Shown here piece by piece: positions 16,912 to 25,073 of a stretch of 64,000 nt of DNA. The position numbers and the translations under genes are program-made. The DNA is taken from NCBI GenBank assembly GCA_022508285.1, contig JAFLVN010000005.1, positions 43,035 to 107,034 of the forward strand. The letters are read 5' to 3'. Positions within the stretch are counted from its first letter, which is position 1, and each line of letters begins with the position of its first letter. Source of the DNA: Clostridiales bacterium. Lineage in GTDB: Bacteria; Bacillota; Clostridia; Christensenellales; Borkfalkiaceae. The notes beneath the pieces are model-generated. The model was not told where the DNA came from. It searched no databases and worked only from the letters and a program-made list of their open reading frames with translations.

Positions 16912-18438
16912 TCAAAATAATTTTCCGCAGACTTTTTCGGCAACCTTTACTATTTCGTTTGCCTTTATCATCTTGTCGAATTTTACCAGCTCGTAATGCA
17001 TAACGATATCCTCTTCCACCGGCTTAACGCTCTTTGCGATATAATCGTATACCGCTTTTGTCGTTGAAGATAAATTTTCCTTCCCCCTCAAATACAGCGA
17101 CTGGTATGCCGTGAAGAGCTCTATTCCCAAAACTTTCTGGCTGTTGTCCAAAATCATTTTTGCAGTTCTCGCAGCCGTTGTTCCCATGCTCACATGATCT
17201 TCCTGATTTGCGGAAGAAGGTATGGAATCGACGCTTGCAGGGTGTGCGTAAATTTTGTTTTCGGAAACCATAGACGCCGCAGAATACTGCGCAATCATAA
17301 AGCCCGAGTTTACGCCGCTGTGCTTTGTCAAAAATGCGGGAAGTCCGTTTGAAAGCTGGGGATTTACCATGCGCTCTATGCGCCGCTCGGATACGTTTGC
17401 GTATTCGGAAAGGGCGATTTTCAAAAAGTCGAACGCAAGGGCCATAGGCTGTCCGTGGAAGTTGCCGCCCGAGATTACCTCGTCGTCATCTGGGAATATT
17501 ATGGGGTTATCGGTGACGGCGTTGATTTCTCTTGTAACCGCCTCCCATACGTAATCTATGGCGTCTCTGCTTGCGCCGTGAATCTGCGGCATACAGCGGA
17601 TAGTGTATGCGTCCTGCACTTTATTCGGATTGGTATCAAATGCAAGCTTGCTGTCTTTTAAAATGTTTAAAAGATTTTTTGCGACGTCCTTTTGTCCCTT
17701 ATGTCCCCGCACGTCGTGAATTTTGTGGTCGAACGCCTTTTTGATTCCCAGCTGTGCCTCGCAAGTCATTGCGCCTATGATATCGGCAGTCTTTGCAAGA
17801 TTTCTTGCGTCGTACGTAGCTAAACATCCTATCGCAGTCATAATCTGCGTGCCGTTGATTAAGGCAAGCCCCTCTTTTGCGGCAAGTTCTATCGTGGGAA
17901 TTTTGGCCTTTTCCATGGCCTGTTTTCCGGTGAGAATCTCGCCCTTGTATTCGGCATGTCCCTCTCCCAACATGACCAAAACTATATGAGAGAGCGGCGC
18001 TAAATCTCCGCTTGCGCCCAAACTTCCCTTTTCGGGAATCTGCGGATGAACGCCTGCGTTTATCATATCTACCATAGTTTGAAGGGTTGAAAGCCTTATT
18101 CCGCTGTTTCCACGGCTTAAAGCATTGCATCTGAGCAGCATTGCCGCCCTTACCGCATCGGTCGGAAGAGGATTGCCCATTCCGCAGGAATGGCTTATAA
18201 TTAGATTTTTCTGCAAGGGTTTTGTGTCTTCTTCCGAAATAAAAATATCCGAAAACTTACCAAAACCTGTGGTAAGGCCGTAAATTATGGCTTTTTCGGA
18301 TAATTTTTTGTCAACGTAATCTCTTGCTTTTTTTACAGCGGATTTTGCTTCTTCCGAAAGGCAAACCTTCGCGCCTTCGCGGGCTACTGCAACAACCTGT
18401 TCGATAGTTAAATCTCTACCGTTTAATACAACTTCCAT
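16912..18438 (-). CDS. hutH: Histidine ammonia-lyase
   Basis: The 508-residue enzyme removes ammonia from histidine to give urocanate. The MIO prosthetic group forms from ASG in GSLGASGDLAPLSH near residue 145. Other conserved features are GLTTGFGKFSD and the YSAASMVSENK loop. It opens the hut operon, with a consensus promoter close upstream. Confidence 0.97.
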   Translation of the reverse strand: MEVVLNGRDLTIEQVVAVAREGAKVCLSEEAKSAVKKARDYVDKKLSEKAIIYGLTTGFGKFSDIFISEEDTKPLQKNLIISHSCGMGNPLPTDAVRAAMLLRCNALSRGNSGIRLSTLQTMVDMINAGVHPQIPEKGSLGASGDLAPLSHIVLVMLGEGHAEYKGEILTGKQAMEKAKIPTIELAAKEGLALINGTQIMTAIGCLATYDARNLAKTADIIGAMTCEAQLGIKKAFDHKIHDVRGHKGQKDVAKNLLNILKDSKLAFDTNPNKVQDAYTIRCMPQIHGASRDAIDYVWEAVTREINAVTDNPIIFPDDDEVISGGNFHGQPMALAFDFLKIALSEYANVSERRIERMVNPQLSNGLPAFLTKHSGVNSGFMIAQYSAASMVSENKIYAHPASVDSIPSSANQEDHVSMGTTAARTAKMILDNSQKVLGIELFTAYQSLYLRGKENLSSTTKAVYDYIAKSVKPVEEDIVMHYELVKFDKMIKANEIVKVAEKVCGKLF

Positions 18439-18470
18439 ATTTTATCTCCATTATGAAAAAATACAATAAT

Positions 18471-18499
18471 ATTATAACACAAGCCGTTTTGCTTTTCAA
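18471..18499 (-). promoter_or_regulatory. hutH promoter
   Basis: On the minus strand TTGAAA (18494-18499) and TATAAT (18471-18476) are spaced by 17 bases. No activator or catabolite site is evident. Confidence 0.75.
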
Positions 18500-18564
18500 C
18501 AGTTTTTGGCATAATTATAAAAATGAAAAACAACCCCCTAAAATTGCGGAGATTGTTTTTAGAA

Positions 18565-18598
18565 TGGTGCACCCGAATGGATTACCACTCGGGTTAAC
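18565..18598 (-). repeat. Hairpin carrying a copy of the tRNA-Arg 3' end
   Basis: The 19 bases at 18565-18583 are identical to the 3' end of the tRNA gene (18631-18649), including the encoded CCA. On the minus strand the copy forms the 3' side of a hairpin, ACCCGAGTGG paired with CCATTCGGGT around TAAT, ending in GCACCA like a tRNA acceptor arm. Confidence 0.7.
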
Positions 18599-18603
18599 TG
18601 CGT

Positions 18604-18625
18604 CCGCCGCCCTTGCGGGCGGCGG
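18604..18625. terminator. GC-rich hairpin after tRNA-Arg
   Basis: CCGCCGCCC (18604-18612) pairs with GGGCGGCGG (18617-18625). It follows the tRNA gene but has no T run on the tRNA strand; T bases follow on the plus strand. Termination of the tRNA here is therefore uncertain. Confidence 0.5.
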
Positions 18626-18630
18626 CGTTT

Positions 18631-18707
18631 TGGTGCACCCGAATGGATTCGAACCATCGGCACCGAGCGTCGGAGGCTCGTGCTCTATCCAACTGAGCTA
18701 CGGGTGC
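18631..18707 (-). tRNA. tRNA-Arg, anticodon CCG, CCA encoded
   Basis: The minus strand folds into a full cloverleaf. Acceptor GCACCCG pairs with CGGGTGC, the D-stem is GCTC/GAGC, the anticodon stem CGAGC/GCTCG holds loop CTCCGAC with anticodon CCG, and the T-arm is GATGG-TTCGAAT-CCATT with one GU pair. The discriminator is A and CCA is encoded. It reads codon CGG. Partial copies of this tRNA flank it on both sides. Confidence 0.95.
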
Positions 18708-18729
18708 AAATAGATTAACTTGGTATTTT

Positions 18730-18798
18730 TGGTGCGGCGTAAGGCTGCGCCTTCGGTACGACGGAGGCTCGTGCTCTATCCATCTAAGCTACGGATAC
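18730..18798 (-). pseudogene. Broken tRNA-Arg copy
   Basis: The first 38 bases on the minus strand resemble the tRNA-Arg 5' half (about GTATCCGTAGCTTAGATGG, then GATAGAGCACGAGCCTCCG). The 3' half is replaced by CGTCGTACCGAAGGCGCAGC and CCTTACG, the same sequence as in a short palindromic element at 24565. It still ends in GCACCA. No complete cloverleaf can form, so it is a remnant. Confidence 0.7.
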
Positions 18799-18829
18799 AT
18801 ACGCACATTATAACATATTGAAATTAGCT

Positions 18830-18858
18830 TTGCAATTATTTTTATTTTGTGTTATAAT
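18830..18858 (+). promoter_or_regulatory. mnmA promoter
   Basis: TTGCAA (18830-18835) and TATAAT (18853-18858) are spaced by 17 bases. The untranslated leader is about 80 bases. Confidence 0.75.
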
Positions 18859-18945
18859 AATTAGCGAAATGCTTCCGCTGTCAAGTATCTTATATTCATT
18901 AATTCTTGGCTTGCAAGAGCACTCATCAACAAAAAGGAGTACGGA

Positions 18946-20025
18946 ATGTCGAAAAAGACGGTTGTCGTGGGAATGAGCGGCGGAGTGGATTCGTCCGTCG
19001 CCGCATACCTATTAAAACAGCAGGGCTACAACGTAATAGGTCTTTTTATGATGAACTGGGAAGAGACCGACCCTTCGGGCGCATGCACTGCCGACAGCGA
19101 CTATGCCGACGTTGCGAGAGTGTGCTCCACGCTCGGCATACCCTATTACAGCGTGAACTTTGCAAAGGAGTATCAAGACAGGGTATTTAAGTACTTCCTT
19201 GAAGAATACTCTGCGGGCAGAACGCCCAACCCCGACGTGCTGTGCAACAGAGAGATTAAATTCGGACCTTTCCGTGAGTACGCTCTCAATATGGGTGCGG
19301 ACTATATTGCCACGGGACACTACTGCAAGGTTGAACACGCATCGGGAAAAACCCGACTTTTAAAGGCAAAGGATCAATCAAAGGATCAGACCTACTTTTT
19401 AAACCAGGTGCGGGAAGAACAGCTCAAAGAAACGCTCTTCCCCCTTGCCGATTTGGACAAGGCGGAAGTACGCAACATTGCCGTGCGCGAGCACCTCTCC
19501 ACCGCAAAAAAGAAGGACAGTACTGGAATATGCTTTATTGGCGAGCGAAACTTCCGTAAATTTTTACAGGAATACCTGCCCGCTCAACCCGGGAAAATAG
19601 TCACCCTTGGCGGCGAAGTCGTGGGCGGGCACATAGGGCTTATGTACTACACCCTGGGGCAGCGCAAGGGGCTTGACCTCGGCGGACGGCACGGCGAGGA
19701 CGGCAGATGGTTTGTGGTTAAAAAGGATTTGAAGAATAATATCCTTTACGTTTCCCACGGCGACGAAAGCCCCCTCTACTCCCTCTCTTGCAGGGTGAAA
19801 AACCTCAATTGGATAGGGTATATCCCCGAACGAACGTTTTTTTGCAATGCGAAATTCCGCTACCGCCAACCCGAGCAGGGCGTTAAAGTCACGCTTGAAG
19901 AAAACGGCTGCGCCCTTGTGGAATTTGACAAACCCCAACGGGCTGTAACCGAAGGACAGTACGCGGTTTTCTACGACGACGTCGCCTGCCTCGGAGGTGG
20001 GGTTATTGACGAGGTTATATTTTAA
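18946..20025 (+). CDS. mnmA: tRNA 2-thiouridylase MnmA
   Basis: The 359-residue enzyme thiolates U34 of tRNA-Glu, -Gln and -Lys using ATP and persulfide sulfur. The PP-loop is GMSGGVDSS (residues 9-17). The catalytic Cys pair is in [12 protein letters not shown] and [12 protein letters not shown]. The C-terminal beta-barrel is complete. AAAGGAG precedes the ATG. It is monocistronic on the plus strand amid minus-strand neighbours. Confidence 0.97.
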   Translation: MSKKTVVVGMSGGVDSSVAAYLLKQQGYNVIGLFMMNWEETDPSGACTADSDYADVARVCSTLGIPYYSVNFAKEYQDRVFKYFLEEYSAGRTPNPDVLCNREIKFGPFREYALNMGADYIATGHYCKVEHASGKTRLLKAKDQSKDQTYFLNQVREEQLKETLFPLADLDKAEVRNIAVREHLSTAKKKDSTGICFIGERNFRKFLQEYLPAQPGKIVTLGGEVVGGHIGLMYYTLGQRKGLDLGGRHGEDGRWFVVKKDLKNNILYVSHGDESPLYSLSCRVKNLNWIGYIPERTFFCNAKFRYRQPEQGVKVTLEENGCALVEFDKPQRAVTEGQYAVFYDDVACLGGGVIDEVIF

Positions 20026-20058
20026 GTTTGATTAAACGGAACGTTTAAAACGAATAGC

Positions 20059-20092
20059 GGCGGCGCAAAAAAATTGCGCCGCCACCATTTTT
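20059..20092 (+). terminator. Terminator of mnmA
   Basis: GGCGGCGCAA pairs with TTGCGCCGCC, followed by a T-rich tail (ATTTTTT). Confidence 0.85.
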
Positions 20093-20167
20093 TGGAGAAG
20101 AATTTAACCGTTTTGCGGTTAAATATAGTGTAGTCCGTCTATGTAAGTCCGTTTAAGTATATAAATT

Positions 20168-21313
20168 TTAATCTTCGACTATTTTAATTTTTACTTTAAT
20201 ATTTACAAGTTGCTGCATAGAGCCGTCTGACCACCCGTTTGTGATTATTGAAGCAGCATTAAAGCAAAGACCTGTTAGCCCTTCAGACAAAGTTACTTCT
20301 TTGACATAATAGCTCCCTTCCATCTCATCAAAAAATGAAAATGAATGTATCCATGTATGAGATTCCGTATTATCGTAAATAGCTGCTCCTGTGTTGCAAG
20401 TTATTCTTACTTTTTTGCCTGTAAGCGAAGGGTCAATAGATATTGCTATGTAATCATTAGCCAAATTGGGATTGCGCGTAGGCACTTCGATTTCCACACC
20501 GTCGGTTAATGTGGGTGCAACAAAGTCAATTAATTTTACAGATAAGGACATTGCCGAATCGGTTAAATTATTTAATTTCAGAGAGGAAACGCTGTCCTTA
20601 ACAAGCACAACGCACGTGTAGCCCGCTTTGTCCGAATTAAGGGTGCTGTACATATCGTAATAAAAGTCTTCGTTACCGTCTTTGCCGGTTAATGCAAGAG
20701 TTTCCTGTGCAACTTCTTCGGAAGTTTTTGCCACGAGATAGTATGTGCCGTCTTCTACTCCGTCTAAAGAAAGATCAACGGACTTGCCTGCGGCAATTTT
20801 CATTCTACCGTAATTTTTAACTGCGGGTTCTTCCTCGCCGCCCTTTATGTTGAGGTCGCTCTTAACCCAACCGTCTTCTTCCTTTGTCCATACATCGCCG
20901 CTTTCAAGGTCGAGATACATGTCGCCTTTGTTTCCTTCATCTGCGAAGGGTTCGCCGTAGCCGTAGTGCCAGCCGTTGCCGTCTTTACCGTTTTCACCGT
21001 CCTTACCGTTTTCACCGTCTTTGCCGTCCGTGCCGTTTGTACCGTTTGTTCCGTCAACGCCGTTTTCACCGTCTTCACCGTCTTTACCGTCTTTACCGTC
21101 TTTACCATTCGTTCCGTTAGTACCGTTTGTACCCTTTAAGCTTTCGAGCCACTCCGCTTCCGTGCCCTCGAAGCCGTGCTCTACGGCAATTTCGTACGCC
21201 GACTTACCGTTCTTTCCGTTTTCACCCGAAGAGCAGGCGGCAAAACCTACCACGCCGAGCGCCATAACTGCGCTCATTACCAAAGTTAAAAATATCTTGC
21301 TTTTGCGTTTCAT
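20168..21313 (-). CDS. Collagen-like repeat surface lipoprotein
   Basis: The 381-residue product has a lipoprotein signal with lipobox VGFAAC (Cys at about residue 27). A short domain AYEIAVEHGFEGTEAEWLES follows, often found before bacterial collagen repeats. Residues about 60-116 are Gly-X-Y triplets, mainly GTN, GKD, GEN and GED. The C-terminal 260 residues are strand-rich and unrecognised. Unlike animal collagen there is almost no Pro; Lys-Asp and Glu-Asn triplets would give charge-stabilised helices. It should sit on the outer face of the membrane and may be adhesive. GGAGG precedes the ATG. Confidence 0.85.
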   Translation of the reverse strand: MKRKSKIFLTLVMSAVMALGVVGFAACSSGENGKNGKSAYEIAVEHGFEGTEAEWLESLKGTNGTNGTNGKDGKDGKDGEDGENGVDGTNGTNGTDGKDGENGKDGENGKDGNGWHYGYGEPFADEGNKGDMYLDLESGDVWTKEEDGWVKSDLNIKGGEEEPAVKNYGRMKIAAGKSVDLSLDGVEDGTYYLVAKTSEEVAQETLALTGKDGNEDFYYDMYSTLNSDKAGYTCVVLVKDSVSSLKLNNLTDSAMSLSVKLIDFVAPTLTDGVEIEVPTRNPNLANDYIAISIDPSLTGKKVRITCNTGAAIYDNTESHTWIHSFSFFDEMEGSYYVKEVTLSEGLTGLCFNAASIITNGWSDGSMQQLVNIKVKIKIVED

Positions 21314-21354
21314 TACATAATCCTCCTATTATTTATTTTGCATATACGCATTTG

Positions 21355-21371
21355 CGATATAAAGTATATCG
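21355..21371. promoter_or_regulatory. Palindromic operator between lipoprotein and regulator
   Basis: CGATATA-AAG-TATATCG is a perfect inverted repeat covering the -10 of the lipoprotein promoter. It is a likely binding site of the divergent XRE regulator. Confidence 0.6.
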
Positions 21372-21392
21372 TATTTAAGTACTATCTGTCAA
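21363..21392 (-). promoter_or_regulatory. Promoter of the collagen-like lipoprotein gene
   Basis: On the minus strand TTGACA (21387-21392) and TATACT (21363-21368) are spaced by 18 bases. Confidence 0.65.
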
Positions 21393-21439
21393 CTTAAAAA
21401 AGCATTAATTTTATCGTAATTGCGTATTAAAATAATATT

Positions 21440-21751
21440 ATGGATTATTCAATGGGTGTAATTGATAAAATTGAAAAAATGCGTGAAGAGCGAGGCTGGA
21501 CGAAATATAAGCTTGCCGATGAGGCAAATTTAACTTACTCTTCTTTAATGTCTATGTACGCACGCAACACGCCGCCGAAGCTGGATATACTTGAAATGAT
21601 CTGCACGGCGTTCGGGATTTCGCTGGCGCAGTTTTTTGCGGACGGGAGCGTGGCGGAAATTCTTTTGCCCGACGAAAAGGAGCTGATCAGAAAATACAGG
21701 CGGCTGACTGACGAAAAGAAAAGGGCGGTAAATATTTTAATAGACAAATAA
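21440..21751 (+). CDS. XRE-family HTH regulator
   Basis: The 103-residue product has a Cro/CI-type HTH at about residues 8-65 (YKLADEANLTYSSLMSMYAR, then PPKLDILEMICTAFGISLAQ). The tail EKELIRKYRRLTDEKKRAVN is the usual C-terminal helix of Clostridia XRE regulators. There is no ribosome binding site before the ATG. A TAAAAT hexamer ends six bases upstream, consistent with a leaderless mRNA. It is divergent from the collagen-like lipoprotein and probably controls it. Confidence 0.8.
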   Translation: MDYSMGVIDKIEKMREERGWTKYKLADEANLTYSSLMSMYARNTPPKLDILEMICTAFGISLAQFFADGSVAEILLPDEKELIRKYRRLTDEKKRAVNILIDK

Positions 21752-21769
21752 GCGTTCCGCTTAACCAAT

Positions 21770-21816
21770 GTATCTTAATTGCTTAATATATAGAAACAAC
21801 TAATCACTAATCAAAC
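21770..21816 (+). repeat. Copy 2 of the 3'-end module
   Basis: It contains GTATCTTAATTGCTTAAT and ends CTAATCAAAC just before the terminator hairpin. It lies downstream of the XRE regulator. The middle CAGCTTGAC segment is degenerate in this copy. Confidence 0.6.
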
Positions 21817-21819
21817 GTA

Positions 21820-21848
21820 AAGGCGGCGCGATATAATCGCGCCGCCTT
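21820..21848. terminator. Bidirectional terminator
   Basis: AAGGCGGCGCG pairs with CGCGCCGCCTT. It separates the convergent regulator and M42 peptidase genes. Confidence 0.85.
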
Positions 21849-21870
21849 AAACATTCTTTAATAAATATTT

Positions 21871-22932
21871 TCAGAAAGATTTAATAACTTTTTCGTTGAG
21901 TTCTTTGCAGAGGGCTACGCCTAACTGCACGTTGGCCTCCACGTCGTCCATAGCCGCTATGCAATGGAAGGTGTGGATATAACGCACGGGAACGCCTGCT
22001 ACTATTACGGGAGTGCCACCGTTCGCCGAAACTATATACGCACCGTTGTTGCCGCCGCCCGCACGGACTGCCATCTGCATTTTCACGTTGTATTTTTCGG
22101 CAGTCTTTTGAGAGAACGACACGAAGCGGGGCGTGCAGATTACGGTGCTGTCCATATGCCTCATCATAACGCCGCCGTGGAGTCTATCCTGAACGAGATA
22201 TTCGGGGGTGAAGGTGTCGTCTGCGGGGCAACCCTCGAAGCAGATAGCCGCATCGGGCTTTATGTTGTGCATAACCGCAGTTATTCCACGTGAGCCTACC
22301 TCTTCCTGTGCAGAGATTACGCCGACCAAGTCCACTTCGAGCTTTTCACCCTGCAAACGTTTTAACGTTTCTAAGGTTATTGCAACGCCAAGCCTGTCGT
22401 CAAACGCCTTGCCGTACATAAGTCCCCGTGCGGCGTCGTACTCAAAATCAGTTAAGGGAACTACTACCGAGCCGATTTTAACGCCTAACTTGCGGGTTTC
22501 TTCGGCGCAGGTTGAACCGACGTCAATATATATGCTCTCGTAGGTTACGGGCGCATTGCGCTCTGCCTCCGACTGGAAGTGCGGGGGGATTGCCGCAATA
22601 ACGCCGGGGATATAGCCGTTTTCGGTGTATACCTGAACTTTCGAAGAAGATAACGCCTGCTTATTCCACGTGCCGATGGGGATGATGCGGAGCGTGCCGT
22701 CCGGCTTGATTGCCTGAACCATAAATCCGACCTCGTCGGCATGTCCGTCAATCATTACGAGCGGGCGGTTACCCTTGTTGTACTTGGGGTACACGTACAG
22801 GTTGCGCATGCAATCCTCTTTAAAGGTTGCAAAATCCTTGCAGTACTCCCTTGCGACGGCGATAACTTCATCTTCGAATCCGCTTGCGCCCCTCGCATTG
22901 CTAAGTTGTTCAATGAGTTGTAAAAATTCCAT
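21871..22932 (-). CDS. M42-family metallo-aminopeptidase
   Basis: The 353-residue cytoplasmic peptidase releases N-terminal residues from short peptides. The dinuclear metal site is visible: His in IDGHADEVGF, Asp in KAFDDRLG, Glu-Glu in SAQEEVGSRG, an acidic residue in CFEGCPADD and His in RYIHTFHCIA. This fits the glutamyl-aminopeptidase/FrvX group; exact specificity cannot be read. It ends 15 bases from rsmI and may be co-transcribed with it. Confidence 0.92.
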   Translation of the reverse strand: MEFLQLIEQLSNARGASGFEDEVIAVAREYCKDFATFKEDCMRNLYVYPKYNKGNRPLVMIDGHADEVGFMVQAIKPDGTLRIIPIGTWNKQALSSSKVQVYTENGYIPGVIAAIPPHFQSEAERNAPVTYESIYIDVGSTCAEETRKLGVKIGSVVVPLTDFEYDAARGLMYGKAFDDRLGVAITLETLKRLQGEKLEVDLVGVISAQEEVGSRGITAVMHNIKPDAAICFEGCPADDTFTPEYLVQDRLHGGVMMRHMDSTVICTPRFVSFSQKTAEKYNVKMQMAVRAGGGNNGAYIVSANGGTPVIVAGVPVRYIHTFHCIAAMDDVEANVQLGVALCKELNEKVIKSF

Positions 22933-22947
22933 ATTTATGCCTCTTTA

Positions 22948-23751
22948 TTATAAGTCTAATGAGAATTTATAAATTTCCGATTTGGTAATCCCACGGTCTT
23001 TGGCCGCTTGCTTGACCGCCTCTTTTTTATCGAGACCCTGCGCCATATAGTGCAGAATATGCTCTCGCTCGGAAAGGGAGTTTAAGGGGTTTTCCGTTTG
23101 CACCGCTCCGCCGACTATTATAACAAATTCCCCACGCTTTTCGCCGTTGAAGCCTTCGGAAAGGTTGAAGTTTACCGCTTCCTCGTGCAGCTTGGTAATT
23201 TCACGCACGGCGCAGGCGGGACGATCGCCCAAAACTTTGTACATTGCGGAAATATCCCTATCCAAATCCTGCGGCGCAACGTGGAAAATGAGCGTGCAGT
23301 CTACGTTTTTATACTTTTCAAGCAGGGATTTTTTCTCGCCCGGCTTTTCGGGCAGAAAGCCCAAAAACGCAAAGCGTTCGGCGGGAAAAGCCGATAATAT
23401 GAGCGCCGAGAGTGCGGCGTTTGCGCCGGGGATTACGGTATACGCAACGCCCGCCTCTTTCAGAGAGCGGCACACGACGTTGCCCGGGTCGGAGACGACG
23501 GGCATGCCCGCATCCGAAATTACCGCAACTTCCTTGCCCTCGTTTGCAGCGTTTATGATTTTTTGCGCCGCCTCCCTTTCGTTGAATTTATGGCAGGACA
23601 GAAGCGGCTTTTTTATGTCGTAGGCGTTTAAAAGCTTTATCGAGTGACGAGTGTCCTCGCAGAAAATTACGTCCGCTCCCCTTAAAACCTCGAGCGCACG
23701 CAACGTTATATCTTTTAAATTGCCGATTGGTGTTGAAACGAAATAAACCAT
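22948..23751 (-). CDS. rsmI: 16S rRNA C1402 ribose 2'-O-methyltransferase
   Basis: The 267-residue SAM-dependent enzyme has the tetrapyrrole-methylase fold. Signatures are STPIGNLKDITLRALEVL at the start, EDTRHSIKLL near residue 35, SDAGMPVVSDPG near 80 and VIPGANAALSALILSAFP near 102. It modifies the ribosomal P-site. Synteny with trmN6 matches the Bacillus yabB-yabC order. The ribosome binding site is weak and lies in repeat family C. Confidence 0.95.
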   Translation of the reverse strand: MVYFVSTPIGNLKDITLRALEVLRGADVIFCEDTRHSIKLLNAYDIKKPLLSCHKFNEREAAQKIINAANEGKEVAVISDAGMPVVSDPGNVVCRSLKEAGVAYTVIPGANAALSALILSAFPAERFAFLGFLPEKPGEKKSLLEKYKNVDCTLIFHVAPQDLDRDISAMYKVLGDRPACAVREITKLHEEAVNFNLSEGFNGEKRGEFVIIVGGAVQTENPLNSLSEREHILHYMAQGLDKKEAVKQAAKDRGITKSEIYKFSLDL

Positions 23752-23759
23752 AAAAATTT

Positions 23760-23865
23760 TCGCTCAATTCTCGCTACGCTGCGAATTGCAGCGAGGTTGC
23801 TGTTGTCGTAAATCGCTTAACGGGCGAAATCAATCCGCCCTTGCGATTTTCGGCTTAATTATTTA
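23760..23865. repeat. 110-bp repeat family C, copy 1
   Basis: It begins TCGCTCAATTCTCGCTACGC and contains GCGAATTGCAGCGAGGTTG, TTGTCGTAAA and CGATTTTCGGCTTAATTATT. A second copy is at 42130-42235. GCTGCGAATTGCAGC forms a hairpin near the left end. It lies between trmN6 and rsmI. Confidence 0.75.
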
Positions 23866-23883
23866 AATAAATTCAAAACAGCG

Positions 23884-24546
23884 TTAGTTGATTAATTGCT
23901 GAAGAATATCAATACCTTCCTTGCCGCCTTTGACCGCCTCTACCATAACCAAATACGGCTTTGCATCGGGCGTGCCCGATACGAATTGCAGGCGCTTGGG
24001 CTCCAAATTTCTGTTTTTTAAAAGGTATAAAAGCTCGGCGGTGCGGTCTGCACGGTTTAAAATTGCAAGTCTGCCGCCGAATTTCAGCTTTCGGAAGGCA
24101 ACTTCGACAATCTCGGGCAGGGTGAGAGTTATCTCCTTGCGGCAGATTGCCTTTTTATAGTCGTCGTTTTCAAAGCCCGAACGCTCGTACGGCGGATTGC
24201 AGAGAATCAGTGAAAATTTATCGTCGTATTCTTTTGATATGTCCTGCAATTTTGTGCATACGACCGAGCAGTCAAAGCCGTTTAAATCGGCAGTGCGGCG
24301 GGACATATCGGCAAGCTCCTCCTGCATTTCAAACAGGGTGAGTGACTTTATTTTGGGGTTTAAACAGAGGAAGTGAAACCCAACCACTCCGCTGCCCGAA
24401 CAGAAATCGGCAACGACGTCGCCCGCCTTTGCCCTTGCGAAGCGTGATAAAAGTATACTATCCGAAGTGAAGCGGTACAGCGATACGTTTTGTATTATCT
24501 TTTTATCCCCGAAAAATTCTTCAAGGACTTCGTTTTCTTTCAACAT
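23884..24546 (-). CDS. tRNA(1)Val A37 N6-methyltransferase-like protein
   Basis: The 220-residue class I methyltransferase has a SAM loop FCSGSGVVGFHFL near residue 48 and the NPPY catalytic motif in ILCNPPYERSGF near residue 120. The downstream part (LPEIVEVAFRKLKFGGRLAI) is typical of TrmN6/YabB. It sits upstream of rsmI as in Bacillus. Its ribosome binding site, GAGG, lies in the edge of the palindromic element at 24553-24598. Confidence 0.88.
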   Translation of the reverse strand: MLKENEVLEEFFGDKKIIQNVSLYRFTSDSILLSRFARAKAGDVVADFCSGSGVVGFHFLCLNPKIKSLTLFEMQEELADMSRRTADLNGFDCSVVCTKLQDISKEYDDKFSLILCNPPYERSGFENDDYKKAICRKEITLTLPEIVEVAFRKLKFGGRLAILNRADRTAELLYLLKNRNLEPKRLQFVSGTPDAKPYLVMVEAVKGGKEGIDILQQLIN

Positions 24547-24552
24547 AAAGAT

Positions 24553-24598
24553 TCCTCGACTACGTTAAGGCTAACGCCTTCGGTACGACGGAATGACA
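24553..24598. repeat. Short palindromic element upstream of the trmN6-like gene
   Basis: The sequence CCTCGACTACGTTAAGGC, TAAC, GCCTTCGGTACGACGG forms an imperfect hairpin centred on AAGGC-TAAC-GCCTT. Its right half recurs inside the broken tRNA at 18735-18763. On the minus strand its end provides the GAGG site of the downstream gene. Confidence 0.55.
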
Positions 24599-24613
24599 AA
24601 AAAGTGTGAAACT

Positions 24614-24750
24614 TCCGCATGTTTGCGGTGCAGAGATACGAGCAAGACAAGGAGTTTGAGCATTTTTTGAAGGAGCGTACACAGAAGTACGTGACTGAAA
24701 AAAGCGGAACACGACACAGTATTGCGAAGTATATATGCGCCACTACGGGA
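24614..24750 (-). repeat. 130-bp stop-codon repeat, copy 2
   Basis: It contains GAGCAAGACAAGG, GGAGCGTACAC, GTACGTGACTG, AAAGCGGA and ACACAGTATTGCG in the same order as copy 1. It is more diverged, with a final ATATATGCGCC. It lies downstream of the ferredoxin gene, separated from it by the terminator. Confidence 0.75.
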
Positions 24751-24757
24751 GCTCAAA

Positions 24758-24790
24758 ATAAAAAGGCGGAGAGTATATACTCCGCCTTTT
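24758..24790 (-). terminator. Terminator of the ferredoxin gene
   Basis: AAAAGGCGGAG (24761-24771) pairs with CTCCGCCTTTT (24780-24790); the minus strand continues with TATTTT. Confidence 0.85.
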
Positions 24791-24803
24791 CATTTTTGAT
24801 TGA

Positions 24804-24974
24804 TTATTCTGCTTTGATTGCGCCGGTGGGGCAAGCATCCTCGCAAGCGCCGCAATCGATACAGGTATCGGGATTGACGACGTACTTGTCTGCACCCTCC
24901 GATATAGCTTCTACGGGGCAGGTGCCAGCACATGCGCCGCAGCTTACGCACTCGTTGGTTATAACGTGAGCCAT
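24804..24974 (-). CDS. 2[4Fe-4S] ferredoxin
   Basis: The 56-residue clostridial-type ferredoxin carries low-potential electrons. Two cluster motifs are complete: CVSCGACAGTCP and CIDCGACEDACP. The start has GGAGGG upstream and its own promoter. It is the likely soluble partner of the hydABC hydrogenase elsewhere in the window. It sits inside the ricT/trmN6 block, where Bacillus has yabA. Confidence 0.95.
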   Translation of the reverse strand: MAHVITNECVSCGACAGTCPVEAISEGADKYVVNPDTCIDCGACEDACPTGAIKAE

Positions 24975-25006
24975 AATTTCCCTCCATTTAATACGTTTGT
25001 AGGGGT

Positions 25007-25035
25007 ATTATATCACACAAATATTAAACTGTAAA
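25007..25035 (-). promoter_or_regulatory. Ferredoxin promoter
   Basis: On the minus strand TTTACA (25030-25035) and TATAAT (25007-25012) are spaced by 17 bases. Confidence 0.75.
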
Positions 25036-25073
25036 GAAGAAACTATAAATATTTTAATAAAAATTTGAACGGT

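Noticed and set aside
18730..18798. A second tRNA-Arg gene
   Set aside because: Only the 5' half resembles the tRNA and no T-arm or acceptor pairing is possible, so it was recorded as a remnant.
20976..21110. Short tandem direct repeats resembling a CRISPR array
   Set aside because: The repeats are 9-18 bases without unique spacers and are in frame within a coding sequence; no cas gene is present.
20845..21120. Long reading frames of repeated KTV or LYRF on both strands
   Set aside because: They are shadows of the Gly-X-Y coding triplets of the collagen-like lipoprotein, with no start signals of their own.
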